Shown here: positions 10,149 to 21,245 of the stretch, piece by piece | Position numbering within the stretch: the first letter of the stretch is position 1 | Layout: the number at the start of each line of letters is the position of its first letter | DNA from: Rhizobium sp. BK196 | GTDB taxonomy: Bacteria > Pseudomonadota > Alphaproteobacteria > Rhizobiales > Rhizobiaceae | Length of the DNA stretch: 64,000 nucleotides | Reading direction: 5' to 3' | NCBI RefSeq assembly: GCF_014193255.1 | Contig: NZ_JACHZB010000004.1 | Coordinates: forward strand, 310,001 to 374,000 | Made by a program: the position numbers and the translations under genes | Notes under the pieces: model-generated | The model's input: only the letters and a program-made list of their open reading frames with translations | Databases searched by the model: none | What the model was told of the DNA's origin: nothing

Positions 10149-10544
10149 TCAGCCCGCGGCATGTTCGATCAAGTCGAAGGTGTTGCCGTAAGGGTCCGCA
10201 AAGACCGCGACGGTGCCGTAAACCTCGTGTCGCGGCTCCTCCAGGAAACGAATGCCAGCGGCAAGCATCGCGGCATAGTCGCGTGTGAAATCGTCGGTCT
10301 TCAGAAAGAAGCCGACGCGTCCGCCGTTCTGATTTCCGATGACGGCCCGCTGCGTCTCGTTTGCCGCTTGTGCCAACAGAAAGGCCGCCCCATCGCCGCC
10401 CTTCGGTTTCACGACGACCCAGCGCTTGCCTTCCGGCTGCAATTCATCCTGAAGGCATTCGAAGCCGAGAGCCTCACAATAGAAGGCTTTGGCACGGTCA
10501 TAGTCATCGACGACGAGGGTGACGAGGAACAGGGATTGGGTCAT
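10149..10544 (-). CDS. VOC-family (glyoxalase/bleomycin resistance) protein
   Basis: A 131-residue protein of the vicinal oxygen chelate fold. It opens with SLFLVTLVVDDYDRAKAFYC, the first beta-alpha-beta unit, and ends with the paired unit VAVFADPYGNTFDLIEH, where the Glu is a usual metal ligand. The set of VOC functions is wide (glyoxalase, dioxygenase, antibiotic binding) and nothing here fixes the substrate. It is transcribed away from the M15-like gene across a 185-bp AT-rich spacer. The family is confident and the function open. Confidence 0.88.
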   Translation of the reverse strand: MTQSLFLVTLVVDDYDRAKAFYCEALGFECLQDELQPEGKRWVVVKPKGGDGAAFLLAQAANETQRAVIGNQNGGRVGFFLKTDDFTRDYAAMLAAGIRFLEEPRHEVYGTVAVFADPYGNTFDLIEHAAG

Positions 10545-10729
10545 GCGATCTCCAGATTTGGATGTTTATTCCATTTATGTGCAGAAAAGTGCCCGATTTT
10601 ACGCCAAATTGATCAGTACGTTTAGCTAGAATTGAGTATAAAATTTCACAGAAAAGCTTTCTTTGAACTGAAAATCCTCTCGCCCGGCTGCGGCCCAACG
10701 GGCCGTCGGAATAATCGATCGGAGGTACC

Positions 10730-11158
10730 ATGCAGAACGCTAGTTTGCTCGCCATGGCAGGCCTTTTCGCCCTACAATCAGCAACGACAGCTGTCGGTCA
10801 AGATAATCGACGGCAGACCACCCAACTTCCCAAATACGAAACGCGTATAGCTTACACGATGCAGACCGTCAGTGTTCGCGCCGGCTGTTTCCCGGCGCGA
10901 TTGCGGGCGGTCTTATCGCATATCGCGGCAAAGACTGGACGTCGGCCGATGATAACGTCGGGCTTCCGGCCACATCCCCGCCGCCACGGCTCACTACACG
11001 GAAAGTGTATGGCAGCCGATATCAGGATTCCTGGACTGTCGGAGCGAACGATTATCGCGGCCGCGAAAACCGCGCCCTGGATAGGTGGGATCGGCAGCTA
11101 CTGCAACGGCATCATCCATGTCGATGTCGGGCCGCAGCGACGATGGGTCGATTGCTAG
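10730..11158 (+). CDS. Small secreted M15-type (DUF882/YcbK-like) peptidase
   Basis: A 142-residue protein with a probable signal peptide (about residues 1-23, ending near TTAVGQ). The rest matches the M15_3/YcbK murein-peptidase fold: RRPMITSGFRP, the zinc-ligand segment HGKCMAADI (H90 and D97) and HVD (H130). Such enzymes cut peptidoglycan peptides or trim the wall. Four cysteines (C53, C93, C125, C142) lie in the mature part and could form two disulfides, unusual for so short a member. The Shine-Dalgarno GGAGG lies 5 bp before the ATG. The preceding 185 bp are AT-rich. The active-site pattern supports the family; the substrate is inferred. Confidence 0.85.
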   Translation: MQNASLLAMAGLFALQSATTAVGQDNRRQTTQLPKYETRIAYTMQTVSVRAGCFPARLRAVLSHIAAKTGRRPMITSGFRPHPRRHGSLHGKCMAADIRIPGLSERTIIAAAKTAPWIGGIGSYCNGIIHVDVGPQRRWVDC

Positions 11159-11247
11159 GAAAATTCCAGTGGTTTTGCGCGCGAATTGCGTGAAAACTAA
11201 AAGTTAGAGTCTCCCTCTCCTTTGAAGGAACCGGAGATAATCTAGTC

Positions 11248-12828
11248 TCAGGCGTCCTTCGCGGGTGCCGGTTTGCGGTTAAGATTGCGCCGTATCATGC
11301 CGAGGTCCGCCCCACCGATCAGAAAGGCGGTCGCGAAATAGACGACCATCGAAATCGCAATCAGCAGACCAAGCGTGCCGACCTTGGTCAGAAGCGGCGC
11401 ACCCGAGGCAAGCCAGGGCGCCCAGTGCTGCTTGAGATAGAAGATGACGGCGCCCATGACCGCAGAGGCGACGATCAGCAACGCGGCGCGTTTGGCAAGC
11501 GCCCATTCCCATGTCAGATGGCCGCGGCGTAGAAGCGTGGTGAAGAGCAGCACGGTGCTGATCCAGCCTGCTGTCGCTTCCGCCACCGCAATGCCCGGTG
11601 CGCCCATATAGGGAAAGAGCGTCAGCGCGGTCGCGCAGTTGGTGGCGACCGCGATTGCCGAAAACCGCATCGGCGTCTTGGTATCCTCGCGGGCATAAAA
11701 GCCTGGCTGCAGCGCCTTAATGAGCACGAAGGCCGGCAGCCCGATACCGTAGATCGCAAGGATCGAACCAACGATCAGGGTGTTTTGCTCATGGAAGGCG
11801 CCGCGCTCGTAGAGCACGCGGATGATCTCATCCGACAGGATCCACAGCGCGAAACCGGCGGGGATCGTTAGGAACATCACGAATTCGATCGATCTGTTCT
11901 GTAGGAAGGCGGCCTCGCGTAACGCGCCGCCTTTCAGCGCGCGGGCGAGTTCGGGCAGCAGTACCACGCCGACGGCGACACCGACGACGCCGAGCGGAAG
12001 CTGGTAGATGCGGTCGGCATATTGCAGGGCGGCGATGGCGCCTTCGCGTGAAGAGGCGATCGCCTGGCCGATAAGCTGGTTGATCTGCGTAATACCGCCG
12101 GTGACGGCCGCTGGGACGGCGAGAATCAGCAGCCGCTTGACGTTGGGCGTCATCTTCGGAAAGCGGAAGCCGATGCTCATGCCGGCATGCAGGACTCCGA
12201 GATAGACGACGGCCAGCTGCAGGACGCCCGCTGCCAGCACGCCCCAGGAAAGATACCAGGCCGTCGCCAATGGTTCGGCGCCGGTATAGAGCGCATAGAA
12301 CAGCGCGCCGATCATCACCACATTGAGGAAGATAGGTGCGACGGCCGCGGCGAAGAAATGATGCAGCGAATTCAGCATGCCGCTCATCATCGCCGTCAGA
12401 GACATGCACATGAGATAAGGGAACATCACTGCCGCCATGCGGATGGTGATCCCGAATTTCTCGGGATCATCAGCAAAGCCAGGCGCGATGACGAAGCGCA
12501 CCAGCAGCGGCATGCAAAGCTCCATCACGATGGTGATGAGCAGCAGGACGGAGAACAGAACCCCGAAGACTTCTTCCGAAAAACGCTTGGCGCCCTCAAT
12601 GCCGTTCGCTTCGATCTCCTTGGCGAAGAGCGGCACGAAGGCTGCATTGAAAGCGCCCTCGGCAAAGAGCCGGCGGAAGAGGTTCGGGAAGCGGAAGGCG
12701 GCATAGAAGACGTCGGCCATCGGCCCGGTGCCGAGCGCCGCTGCCATCAGCGTTTCGCGGGCAAAACCAAAGATGCGGCTTCCGAGCGTGGCGCCGCCGA
12801 CCGTGGCGAATTTCTTGACGAGGCTCAT
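11248..12828 (-). CDS. murJ: Lipid II flippase MurJ (MviN)
   Basis: MurJ flips lipid II across the inner membrane for peptidoglycan synthesis. The 526-residue protein is almost entirely transmembrane, about 14 helices of the MOP exporter fold. The N-terminus [20 protein letters not shown] and the segment [21 protein letters not shown] are family hallmarks; the arginines there line the substrate cavity in known MurJ structures. The ATG overlaps the glnD stop by 4 bp, the conserved glnD-murJ coupling of alphaproteobacteria. Length is normal. Confidence 0.97.
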   Translation of the reverse strand: MSLVKKFATVGGATLGSRIFGFARETLMAAALGTGPMADVFYAAFRFPNLFRRLFAEGAFNAAFVPLFAKEIEANGIEGAKRFSEEVFGVLFSVLLLITIVMELCMPLLVRFVIAPGFADDPEKFGITIRMAAVMFPYLMCMSLTAMMSGMLNSLHHFFAAAVAPIFLNVVMIGALFYALYTGAEPLATAWYLSWGVLAAGVLQLAVVYLGVLHAGMSIGFRFPKMTPNVKRLLILAVPAAVTGGITQINQLIGQAIASSREGAIAALQYADRIYQLPLGVVGVAVGVVLLPELARALKGGALREAAFLQNRSIEFVMFLTIPAGFALWILSDEIIRVLYERGAFHEQNTLIVGSILAIYGIGLPAFVLIKALQPGFYAREDTKTPMRFSAIAVATNCATALTLFPYMGAPGIAVAEATAGWISTVLLFTTLLRRGHLTWEWALAKRAALLIVASAVMGAVIFYLKQHWAPWLASGAPLLTKVGTLGLLIAISMVVYFATAFLIGGADLGMIRRNLNRKPAPAKDA

Positions 12829-15716
12829 ACGGGGGAACCGGCTTTCTTTTCGGCGGCAGTCGCGGCAGGGGCGATGATGCCTGACGGCATGCGTTCGCGC
12901 AGTTCGTCCTGCTCCTCGGCCATGACCGCTTTCATGCGGGCAGTGATATTGGAACGCTTGCTGTCGCCGGAGATCTTCTGGCCGACGAGATCGGTGACAT
13001 AGAACGTATCAATGACCTTCTCACCGAAGGTGGTGATGCGCGCCGACTGGATGTCGAGCGACAAATCGGACAGAACGGCTGTCATTTCCGACAGCAGGCC
13101 CGGCCGGTCGAGGCATTCCACCTCGATGACGGTGAACTTGTTCGACAGGCTGTTGGTGATGGTCACCGACGGTGGAATGACGAAGGCCTTGCTCTTCTTC
13201 CGGTTCTTCGTGCGGGTCGCGATCACCTCGGGCAGGCGTTTGCGGCCGGAAAGCACGTCCTCGATCATGCGGCCGATCGTGCCGGCGCGTCGAAGCTCGT
13301 CCTCGTCGTTCGGAAATTCGCGGCTGACATGGATCGTATCGAGCGCCCGTCCATCAGAGGTCGTGAAGATCTGCGCATCGACGATGTTGGCCCCGGCTGC
13401 CGCACATGCGCCGGCAATGACGGCGAGCAGGCGCGGATGGTCGGGTGAGAGAACGGTGATTTCGGTGATCGCGTGGAAGCTGTCGGTGCGCACTGTGGTT
13501 GCCAGCGCCTGGCCGGCCTTGTCCGCCTGGCGGATAAAATGCGCATGGCGGATCTGGTCTTCCAGCGGCACGGAAAGCAGATAGGGCTGGTAGTGCAGCT
13601 TGGAATAGGTGCGGCGATCCTTCTGGCTCCAATCGGAAAGCGCGGCGTTGAGCGCTTCGGCCGCGGCCTGGGCGCGCTCCTTGCGCGATACTTCCGAAAA
13701 GCCGCCGGCAAGCAGCAGTTCCGTCTCGTAATACAGCGTGCGCAGCAGCTGGCCTTTCCAGCCGTTCCAGACACCCGGACCGACAGCGCGGATGTCGCAG
13801 ATCGTCAGGATGATCAGCATCTTCAGGCGGTCGAGAGACTGAACACGGTCGGCGAAATCGGTGATCGTCTTGCGGTCCGTCAGGTCGCGCGTCTGAGCGA
13901 CCATCGACATGGTCAGATGTTCCTCGATCAACCAGACGACGATCTCGGTCTGCTTTTGCGACAGGCCAAAGCGGGCACTGAGCTTGCGGGCGACACGTGC
14001 GCCGGCGATCGAATGGTCTTCCTGCCGGCCCTTGGCAATATCGTGCAGCAGCACGGCAACATAAAGCGCCTCGCGGTCCTCGATATGCGGCATCAGCTTG
14101 TTGGCGAGCGGATGCAGCTCCTCCGCCTTGCCCTTGTCGATTTCCGAGAGAACATCGATGGCGCGGATCAGGTGCTCGTCGACCGTGTAGTGATGATACA
14201 TGTTGAACTGCATCATCGCGACGATCTTGCCGAATTCGGGAATGAAGCGGCCAAGCACGCCGGCCTCGTTCATGCGCCGCAGGATGAGTGCGGGATCGCG
14301 CCTGGAGGTGAGGATCGACAGGAAAAGCCGGTTTGCCTCGTCATTCTCGCGCAGGTCGTTGTTGATGAGGCCGAGCGAACGGTTGACGCGCTTCAGCGCA
14401 TCGGGATGGAATTCCAGTCCGTTGATATCGGCCACATGGAACAGGCGGATGATGCTGACCGGATCGCGCTTGAACACATCGGAATTGGCGAGCGTGATGC
14501 GGCCGCGATCCTCCACGAACTCGACGCTGCCGGGGATCTTGCGATTGCGATGGGTGAAGCGGCTGATGACGCCCGTCAGTCCCGGGATCGATTTCGCCTG
14601 CTGGTCTTCGAGTGCCGCGCAGAGGATGCGAGTGAGATCGCCCACATCTTTAGCGACCAGGAAATAGTGCTTCATGAAACGCTCGACGGCCGAAAGGCCA
14701 GGGCGGGAATGATAGCCGAGCGCCTCGGCGATCTCGCGCTGGATATCGAAGGAAAGACGCTCCTCCGCTTTGCCGGTCAGAAAATGCATATGGCAACGCA
14801 CGGCCCAGAGAAAATCGTCGGCCTTTTTGAGAAGCCGGTACTCCTGCTTCGACAGCACGCCGAGCGGTACCAGATCGGCCGGATCACGGACGTGATAATA
14901 ATATTTCGAAATCCAGAAGAGCGTATGGAGATCACGAAGGCCGCCCTTGCCTTCCTTGACGTTCGGCTCAACGAGATAACGCGTATCGCCGGCCTTGCGG
15001 TGGCGTTCGTCGCGTTCGGCAAGTTTGGCAGCGATAAATTCCGGTCCTGTTCCGGTGACGATTTCCTTGTCGAAGCGGGTTTCCAGCTCCGTTTCCAACG
15101 ACTGCAGCCCGCAAATAAAACGCATTTCCAGAATGGCGGTGCGGATGGTCATGTCGGACTTGGAAAGCGCGATACATTCATCGACGGTGCGGGTCGCGTG
15201 GCCGACCTTGAAGCCCATATCCCACAGCATATAGAGCATGAACTCGACGGCCTTGTGCGTCTCTTCCGCCGGCTTGGGCAGGAAGAGGAAGAGCAGATCG
15301 ATATCCGAGCCTGGCGCGAGCGTGTCGCGACCGTAGCCGCCGACTGCCGTGACCGCAAACTTGTCCCTCTGCTTCGGGAAGACATGGGCGGTGGCGAAAT
15401 TATAGAGAGCGGTGATGATCTGATCCTGCAGCCAGGAAATGCGATGAGCGCAATCAAGCCCGCCGCCTTGGGCGTCGAGAAGTTCCCGCGCCTTCCTGCG
15501 TCCTTCGACGCTGGCTTTCTTCAGAACGGCAAGAAGATCGTTCCGCAGCACGTCGGGACGATTGCGGTTGGCATCGGCAATGGCGTTGCATTGCCCCTGC
15601 AGCAGTTCCACATCGAGGATCTCGGAGAAGTCGATGTCGTGCGTCACCATCGGCCGGGCGGTTATCTCTTCGGTCCGAGCCGCTTGCTCATGGCGCGCCT
15701 CTTGTTTGATCTGCAT
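12825..15716 (-). CDS. glnD: PII uridylyltransferase/uridylyl-removing enzyme GlnD
   Basis: GlnD is the primary glutamine sensor: it uridylylates PII proteins when glutamine is low and removes UMP when it is high. The 963-residue protein has the nucleotidyltransferase motif [17 protein letters not shown] (residues 126-142), a GlnE-type helical region, and the HD hydrolase motif LLHDIAKG (556-563, with E/H ligands around). Two C-terminal ACT domains follow, near residues 735 ([17 protein letters not shown]) and 845 ([16 protein letters not shown]). The start at 15716 is preceded by GAGG at 9 bp; a start 22 codons in is possible. It feeds into the same nitrogen control layer as rpoN and ptsN at 32-35 kb. 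Confidence 0.97.
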   Translation of the reverse strand: MQIKQEARHEQAARTEEITARPMVTHDIDFSEILDVELLQGQCNAIADANRNRPDVLRNDLLAVLKKASVEGRRKARELLDAQGGGLDCAHRISWLQDQIITALYNFATAHVFPKQRDKFAVTAVGGYGRDTLAPGSDIDLLFLFLPKPAEETHKAVEFMLYMLWDMGFKVGHATRTVDECIALSKSDMTIRTAILEMRFICGLQSLETELETRFDKEIVTGTGPEFIAAKLAERDERHRKAGDTRYLVEPNVKEGKGGLRDLHTLFWISKYYYHVRDPADLVPLGVLSKQEYRLLKKADDFLWAVRCHMHFLTGKAEERLSFDIQREIAEALGYHSRPGLSAVERFMKHYFLVAKDVGDLTRILCAALEDQQAKSIPGLTGVISRFTHRNRKIPGSVEFVEDRGRITLANSDVFKRDPVSIIRLFHVADINGLEFHPDALKRVNRSLGLINNDLRENDEANRLFLSILTSRRDPALILRRMNEAGVLGRFIPEFGKIVAMMQFNMYHHYTVDEHLIRAIDVLSEIDKGKAEELHPLANKLMPHIEDREALYVAVLLHDIAKGRQEDHSIAGARVARKLSARFGLSQKQTEIVVWLIEEHLTMSMVAQTRDLTDRKTITDFADRVQSLDRLKMLIILTICDIRAVGPGVWNGWKGQLLRTLYYETELLLAGGFSEVSRKERAQAAAEALNAALSDWSQKDRRTYSKLHYQPYLLSVPLEDQIRHAHFIRQADKAGQALATTVRTDSFHAITEITVLSPDHPRLLAVIAGACAAAGANIVDAQIFTTSDGRALDTIHVSREFPNDEDELRRAGTIGRMIEDVLSGRKRLPEVIATRTKNRKKSKAFVIPPSVTITNSLSNKFTVIEVECLDRPGLLSEMTAVLSDLSLDIQSARITTFGEKVIDTFYVTDLVGQKISGDSKRSNITARMKAVMAEEQDELRERMPSGIIAPAATAAEKKAGSPV

Positions 15717-15830
15717 GCGCTATAGCCTCTTTACCCGCGGATTGACACGGGCCTTCATATTCCATGAACCTTTAAATTTGGCGAAATGGTGTTGGCAAGC
15801 CGCAGGTGACGGACGCTTTGCCGCAAGCCC

Positions 15831-16106
15831 TCAAGCTGCAGTCTGCGTCAGCAGCGTATCGAGAACCTGCCGCGTTTCGCTCATGATGCCGTTAAGCGTC
15901 GCCTTGTCGCATTCACGGTAGCCGGCATCGACGATCGCGCCGCAGAACTCGCCGATCTTCAGGCAGGAACCGGTGATCTTCGCCATACCGATTGGCGTAT
16001 TCCAGCCGCGCGCCTCCAGATTACCATCAGATTGTTTCATGATTTCGAGCATCGAGACGATGACGGAGAGGCGCTGCGTTTCCTGAAGCAGTTTTTCCAT
16101 GAACAC
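15831..16106 (-). CDS. Small conserved-looking protein of unknown function
   Basis: A 91-residue protein between glnD and mutS. I do not recognise a family. It is mostly helical and amphipathic, with LLQETQRLSVIVSMLEIMKQ at the N-terminus and a second half containing three cysteines (GSCLKIGEFCGAIVDAGYREC). No signal peptide or membrane segment. The frame opens with GTG at 16106, 10 bp after AGGAG; an ATG two codons later is an alternative. It lies 13 bp downstream of mutS on the same strand, so it is probably co-transcribed. It looks like a real gene from its codon use and position, not a shadow. Confidence 0.72.
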   Translation of the reverse strand: MFMEKLLQETQRLSVIVSMLEIMKQSDGNLEARGWNTPIGMAKITGSCLKIGEFCGAIVDAGYRECDKATLNGIMSETRQVLDTLLTQTAA

Positions 16107-16119
16107 GGGGGTGCTGCTC

Positions 16120-18846
16120 CTATTTCATCTTCTTTTTAAGGTCGTAAAGCGCATCGAGCGCCTCGCGCGGCGTCATGTCGTCGAGGCTCATTGCCTTAAG
16201 GGCTTCTTCGACCTTGGAAGGCCCGCGGGATGTTTCCTCGCGGCGCACCGCGACCTGGAAAAGCGGCAGGTCGTCGATCAGCTGGCTCGCTGGGTTCTTG
16301 CGATCGGCATCTTCAAGCCGGGTCAGCACATCACGCGCGCGAGCCACGACAGAGGCAGGCAGGCCGGCAAGCCGCGCGACCTGAATGCCGTAGGAGCGGT
16401 CGGCCGCACCCGGACCGACCTCGTGCAGGAAGATGACATCACCATCCCACTCCTTCACGCGCATCGTTGCGTTCGATAGCCTGGCAAGCTTTTCCGAAAG
16501 CACGGTCAGCTCATGGAAATGCGTGGCGAAAAGCCCGCGGCAGCGATTGGCTTCGTGCAGATGCTCGACAGCGGCCCAGGCGATGGAAAGGCCGTCGAAG
16601 GTCGCGGTGCCACGGCCGATCTCGTCGAGAATGACGAGGGAACGATCGGTTGCCTGGTTGAGGATCGCAGCCGTCTCGACCATTTCCACCATGAAGGTGG
16701 AACGCCCGCGCGCCAGATCGTCGGAGGCGCCGACACGCGAAAACAGCCGGTCGACGATACCGATATGGGCCGACGTTGCCGGCACGAAGGAACCCATCTG
16801 GGCGAGAATGGCGATCAACGCGTTCTGCCGCAGGAAGGTCGATTTACCGCCCATGTTCGGCCCGGTCAGCAGCCAAATCGCGCCATCCTTGCCGTCGGAG
16901 ACCGGCGACAGATCGCAATTATTGGCGACAAAGGGACCGATGGACTGCCGCCGCAGTGCCTGTTCGACGACGGGATGGCGCCCGCCCTCGATCGCAAACA
17001 TCTTCGAGCCGTCGACCAGCGGCCTGCAATAGGCCTGCTCTTCTGCAAGCAGCGCCAAACCTGCCGCAACATCGATGACGGCAAGGGCCAGCGCGCCAGC
17101 CTTGATCGATTCTGCCTCTGCAACAGTCGCTTCCGTCATCCGGGCGAAAGCCTCGAGCTCGATCTGCAGCGCGCGGTCGGCGGCATTGGCGATGCGGCTT
17201 TCGAGGTCGGCAAGCTCAGTCGTGGTGAAACGCATGGCATTTGCCATCGTCTGCCGGTGGATGAAGCGAGCCTTCGCCTCTGCTGTATCGGTCATCGGTC
17301 CGGCATTGCCGGCGGTGACTTCGATGAAGTAACCGAGGATATTGTTGTGCTTTATCTTCAGCGACTTGATGCCGGTCTCTTCGGCATATTGCAGCTGCAG
17401 GCCTGCGATCACCCGGCGCGATTGGTCGCGTAGCGCCCGAACATCGTCGAGATCGGCATTGGCACCGTCTCGCAGGAAGCCACCATCGCGTTTCAGAAGC
17501 GGCAATTCCTCTGCGAGATTTTCGGCAAGCAGGGCTTCGAGCTCGGACGGGAGAGCCTGCAGCCCCATGCGCGCCTGTTCCAGCTCCTCTGGCAGCATCG
17601 CGCTTCCCAATAGATCGGCGATATGCGCGGCAGCGGCGAGCCCTTGGCGAATGGCCCAGAGATCCCGCGGACCGCCCCGATCAAGCGCTAGGCGGGAGAG
17701 CGCCCGCGGCATGTCGGGTACGTGTTTCAGCGCGTCGCGCAGGTCGCCGCAGAGTGAAGGTTCCTGCATCAGGAAACCAATTGAATCCAGGCGCTCGTTG
17801 ACGCGGGCAGGATCGGTGAGCGGCGACATCAGCCGTTCGGCAAGCAGCCGTGCCCCACCGCCGGTGGTCGTGCGGTCGATCGCCTTCAGCAGCGCACCAT
17901 TGCGATCACCGGAGAGCGTGCGCACTAGTTCCAGATTGGCGCGTGTGGCCGGATCGATGAACAGCGTCGAGGCGCCGCTTTCCCGTTCCGGCCTGCCGAG
18001 CGGCGGCCGTTCGGCAATCTGCGTCTTCTCCACATAGGCGATGGCTGCTGCCGCGGCCGCCAGTTCTGCGCGCGAGAAACTTCCGAAGCCGTCGAGCGTC
18101 GAAACGTCGAAATAACGCGCTATGCGGGTCTCTGCCGTCGCGCTGTCGAAAAGCACAGCCGGCTGCGGGACGGCGGTGCGGCCGAGCACGTCGAAGACCG
18201 ATTTTAGTTCGCCGTCATAAAACATCGTATCGGGAACGATGAGCTCGCGCGGATCGATGCGCAGGATATCGGCGAGCAATCGCGATGCTTCCGTTTCCGC
18301 CAACCGGAAAACGCCGGTGGAGATATCGATCCAGGCAAGCGCCAGCACCGGCTCGGAAGCACCGCGGATACGCGACAGCGTCATCAGATAGTTCGATTCC
18401 GAGGGCGAGAGCAGCTTTTCCTCGGTGATGGTGCCTGGCGTGACGAGGCGTACGACATCGCGCTTGACGACGGATTTCGAGCCGCGTTTCTTGGCTTCTG
18501 CCGGATCTTCCACCTGCTCGCAAACGGCGACGCGGTAACCGAGCCCGATGAGCTTCTGCAGGTAGTCATCGGCCGCATGCACAGGCACGCCGCACATTGC
18601 AATATCCTGCCCCATGTGCTGACCACGCTTGGTGAGCGTGATGCCGAGCGCGCGTGAAGCCTCAAGTGCGTCCTCGAAGAACAGCTCGTAAAAATCGCCC
18701 ATGCGATAGAAGAGCAGCGAATCCGGATTGTTCGCCTTGATCTCGATATATTGTTCCATCATCGGCGTCGCCGAGGCGCGGCTTTCCTCAGTGGCGAGCT
18801 CGGCTGCCGAGAAGGCTTCGTTTCTGCTGTCTATTCGTGCGTTCAC
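16120..18846 (-). CDS. mutS: DNA mismatch repair protein MutS
   Basis: MutS recognises mismatches and small loops and recruits MutL. The 908-residue protein has the mismatch-contacting F-x-E at F52-E54 ([11 protein letters not shown]), the connector, lever and clamp regions, and a C-terminal ABC-type ATPase with Walker [10 protein letters not shown] near residue 660 and [17 protein letters not shown] as Walker B. The frame begins with a GTG at 18846 that lacks a good ribosome-binding site; a later methionine pair at residues 29-30 is possible but would leave a short N-terminus. The gene is divergent from tme. Confidence 0.96.
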   Translation of the reverse strand: MNARIDSRNEAFSAAELATEESRASATPMMEQYIEIKANNPDSLLFYRMGDFYELFFEDALEASRALGITLTKRGQHMGQDIAMCGVPVHAADDYLQKLIGLGYRVAVCEQVEDPAEAKKRGSKSVVKRDVVRLVTPGTITEEKLLSPSESNYLMTLSRIRGASEPVLALAWIDISTGVFRLAETEASRLLADILRIDPRELIVPDTMFYDGELKSVFDVLGRTAVPQPAVLFDSATAETRIARYFDVSTLDGFGSFSRAELAAAAAAIAYVEKTQIAERPPLGRPERESGASTLFIDPATRANLELVRTLSGDRNGALLKAIDRTTTGGGARLLAERLMSPLTDPARVNERLDSIGFLMQEPSLCGDLRDALKHVPDMPRALSRLALDRGGPRDLWAIRQGLAAAAHIADLLGSAMLPEELEQARMGLQALPSELEALLAENLAEELPLLKRDGGFLRDGANADLDDVRALRDQSRRVIAGLQLQYAEETGIKSLKIKHNNILGYFIEVTAGNAGPMTDTAEAKARFIHRQTMANAMRFTTTELADLESRIANAADRALQIELEAFARMTEATVAEAESIKAGALALAVIDVAAGLALLAEEQAYCRPLVDGSKMFAIEGGRHPVVEQALRRQSIGPFVANNCDLSPVSDGKDGAIWLLTGPNMGGKSTFLRQNALIAILAQMGSFVPATSAHIGIVDRLFSRVGASDDLARGRSTFMVEMVETAAILNQATDRSLVILDEIGRGTATFDGLSIAWAAVEHLHEANRCRGLFATHFHELTVLSEKLARLSNATMRVKEWDGDVIFLHEVGPGAADRSYGIQVARLAGLPASVVARARDVLTRLEDADRKNPASQLIDDLPLFQVAVRREETSRGPSKVEEALKAMSLDDMTPREALDALYDLKKKMK

Positions 18847-18959
18847 GGAGGTGCAGTTTTTCCCAAAAAAACAGGTGCCAACCCTATCCGCGCGCCGCTA
18901 TAGATGACAACAGCAATTGGGAAAGAGGAAAACGTCACCCACAGACGTTTGGAGGAGGC

Positions 18960-21245
18960 ATGTCGCAGATGGAGAAGAAAGAACGGCCGGTGACCTCTGT
19001 TACCGACAAGGAAGCGCTCGAATTTCACGCGATGGGCCGGCCCGGCAAGCTGGAGATCAACCCGACCAAGCCGATGGCGACGCAGCGCGACCTCTCGCTG
19101 GCCTATTCTCCCGGTGTCGCTGTGCCGGTCAAAGCCATCGCCACCGATCCTGCTACTGCCTACGACTACACGACCCGCGGCAATATGGTTGCCGTCATTT
19201 CCAACGGCACGGCTATTCTCGGTCTCGGCAATCTCGGCGCGCTTGCCTCCAAGCCGGTCATGGAAGGCAAGTCGGTACTCTTCAAGCGTTTTGCCGATGT
19301 CGATTCCATTGACCTTGAAGTCGATACGGAAAATGTCGACGAATTCATCAATTGCGTGCGTTTCCTCGGTCCGTCCTTCGGTGGCATCAATCTGGAAGAC
19401 ATCAAGGCGCCGGACTGTTTCGTCATCGAAAGCCGTCTGCGCGAGCTGATGGATATTCCCGTATTCCATGACGACCAGCATGGCACTGCGATCATTGCCG
19501 CCGCCGGCCTTATCAACGCGCTGGAACTAACCGGCCGCGATCTCAAGACCACCAAGCTCGTCTGCAACGGCGCGGGCGCTGCCGCCATCGCCTGTGTCGA
19601 GCTCATCAAGTCGATGGGTTTTGCGCCTGAGAACATCATCCTCTGCGATACCAAGGGCGTTATCTATCAGGGTCGTACCGAAGGCATGAACCAGTGGAAA
19701 TCGGCGCATGCGGCAAAGACCGATACCCGCACGTTGGAGGAGGCGATGAAAGGCGCCGATGTGGTGTTCGGCCTGTCGCAGAAGGGCGCCTTCTCCGAAG
19801 AGATGATCCGCTCCATGGCCGACCGGCCCATCATCTTTGCCATGGCCAATCCCGATCCGGAAATCACGCCGGAAGAAGTTGCCCGCATCCGTGATGACGC
19901 CATCATGGCGACCGGCCGTTCGGACTATCCGAACCAGGTCAACAACGTGCTGGGCTTTCCTTATATCTTCCGGGGCGCGCTGGATGTTCGTGCCTCGACC
20001 ATCAATGATGCGATGAAGATCGCAGCCGTCAAGGCGCTGGCCAGCCTGGCGCGCGAAGACGTGCCCGACGATGTCGCCGCCGCCTATCAGGGCAACCGCC
20101 CGCGTTTTGGCGCTCAATACATCATTCCGGTTCCCTTCGATCCGCGCCTGATATCTGCCATTCCGGCCGCGGTTGCCGAGGCGGCGATCGAAAGCGGCGT
20201 CGCCCGCAAGACCATCACCGACATGGCTGGCTACAAGCGAGAGCTGTCGGCCCGCCGCGATCCGATCGCCTCCACGCTCGCCAGCCTTTATGAGCGTGTG
20301 CGCCGTCACCCGAAGCGGGTGGTTTTCGCCGAGGCTGAAGAGGAGCAGGTGCTCCGCGCCGCCATGTCATACGCCAATCAGCAGCTTGGCACCGCCATAT
20401 TGCTCGGCCGTGAGGACCTGATCCATGCAACGGCAGAGCGCGCCGGCATCGACCTCAATCGTCCGGGTCTTCAAATCGTCAACGCTCGTATCTCGACCCG
20501 CGTCGAGGCCTATATCGATTATCTCTACGCCCGTCTGCAGCGCAAAGGCTACCTTCACCGCGACGCGCAGCGCCTGATCCATAATGACCGCAACCATTTC
20601 GCCGCCACCATGGTGGCGCTTGGCGATGCTGACGGCATGGTGACGGGCATCACCCGCAACTATTCGACGGCGCTGGACGATGTGCGCCGCTGCATCGATC
20701 AGAAGCCCGGCCACCGCGTCATTGGCGTGTCGATCGCTCTTTGCCGCGGCCGTACGGTCTTCGTTGCCGACACCGCGGTTCACGACATGCCGACGGCCGA
20801 GGAGCTTGCCGATATTGCCGAGGAGGCCGCAGGTCTGGCGCGCCGCATGGGCTACCAGCCGCGAGTCGCTTTGCTCGCCTATTCCACCTTCGGCCATCCC
20901 TCGGGGGAACGCTCCGAACGTGTGCGCGAAGCAGTGAAGATCCTCGACAAGCGACGCGTCGATTTCGAGTATGATGGCGAAATGGCCGCCGACGTTGCCC
21001 TGAACCGCAAAGTGATGGAGCAATATCCCTTCTGCCGCCTCTCCGGACCGGCCAACGTCCTCGTCATGCCGGCATTCCACTCGGCATCGATTTCGACCAA
21101 GATGCTGCAGGAACTCGGCGGCTCGACAGTCATTGGCCCGATCCTCGTCGGCCTCGACAAGGCAGTGCAGATCACCGCGATGGGCGCCAAGGACAGCGAT
21201 ATCGTCAACATGGCTGCCATCGCGGCCTACGCCGCCGGTTCGTGA
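18960..21245 (+). CDS. tme: NADP-dependent malic enzyme with phosphotransacetylase-like C-terminal domain
   Basis: This enzyme decarboxylates malate to pyruvate with NADP+. The 761-residue protein has an N-terminal malic domain (SLAYSPGVAVPVKAI, FHDDQHGTAI), an NAD(P)-binding domain (KLVCNGAGAAAIACVELI) and, from about residue 440, a domain like phosphate acetyltransferase (RVVFAEAEEEQVLRAA). The PTA-like tail is typical of large bacterial malic enzymes and regulatory rather than catalytic. The ATG at 18960 follows a strong GGAGGAGG. By position next to olsB and mutS it matches Tme of S. meliloti rather than the NAD-linked Dme; cofactor preference is inferred from this. Confidence 0.93.
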   Translation: MSQMEKKERPVTSVTDKEALEFHAMGRPGKLEINPTKPMATQRDLSLAYSPGVAVPVKAIATDPATAYDYTTRGNMVAVISNGTAILGLGNLGALASKPVMEGKSVLFKRFADVDSIDLEVDTENVDEFINCVRFLGPSFGGINLEDIKAPDCFVIESRLRELMDIPVFHDDQHGTAIIAAAGLINALELTGRDLKTTKLVCNGAGAAAIACVELIKSMGFAPENIILCDTKGVIYQGRTEGMNQWKSAHAAKTDTRTLEEAMKGADVVFGLSQKGAFSEEMIRSMADRPIIFAMANPDPEITPEEVARIRDDAIMATGRSDYPNQVNNVLGFPYIFRGALDVRASTINDAMKIAAVKALASLAREDVPDDVAAAYQGNRPRFGAQYIIPVPFDPRLISAIPAAVAEAAIESGVARKTITDMAGYKRELSARRDPIASTLASLYERVRRHPKRVVFAEAEEEQVLRAAMSYANQQLGTAILLGREDLIHATAERAGIDLNRPGLQIVNARISTRVEAYIDYLYARLQRKGYLHRDAQRLIHNDRNHFAATMVALGDADGMVTGITRNYSTALDDVRRCIDQKPGHRVIGVSIALCRGRTVFVADTAVHDMPTAEELADIAEEAAGLARRMGYQPRVALLAYSTFGHPSGERSERVREAVKILDKRRVDFEYDGEMAADVALNRKVMEQYPFCRLSGPANVLVMPAFHSASISTKMLQELGGSTVIGPILVGLDKAVQITAMGAKDSDIVNMAAIAAYAAGS

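Noticed and set aside
13473..15725. A 750-codon plus-strand frame antisense to glnD
   Set aside because: It mirrors glnD, whose protein has complete family motifs. Long antisense frames are common at this GC content, and the translation shows no domain.
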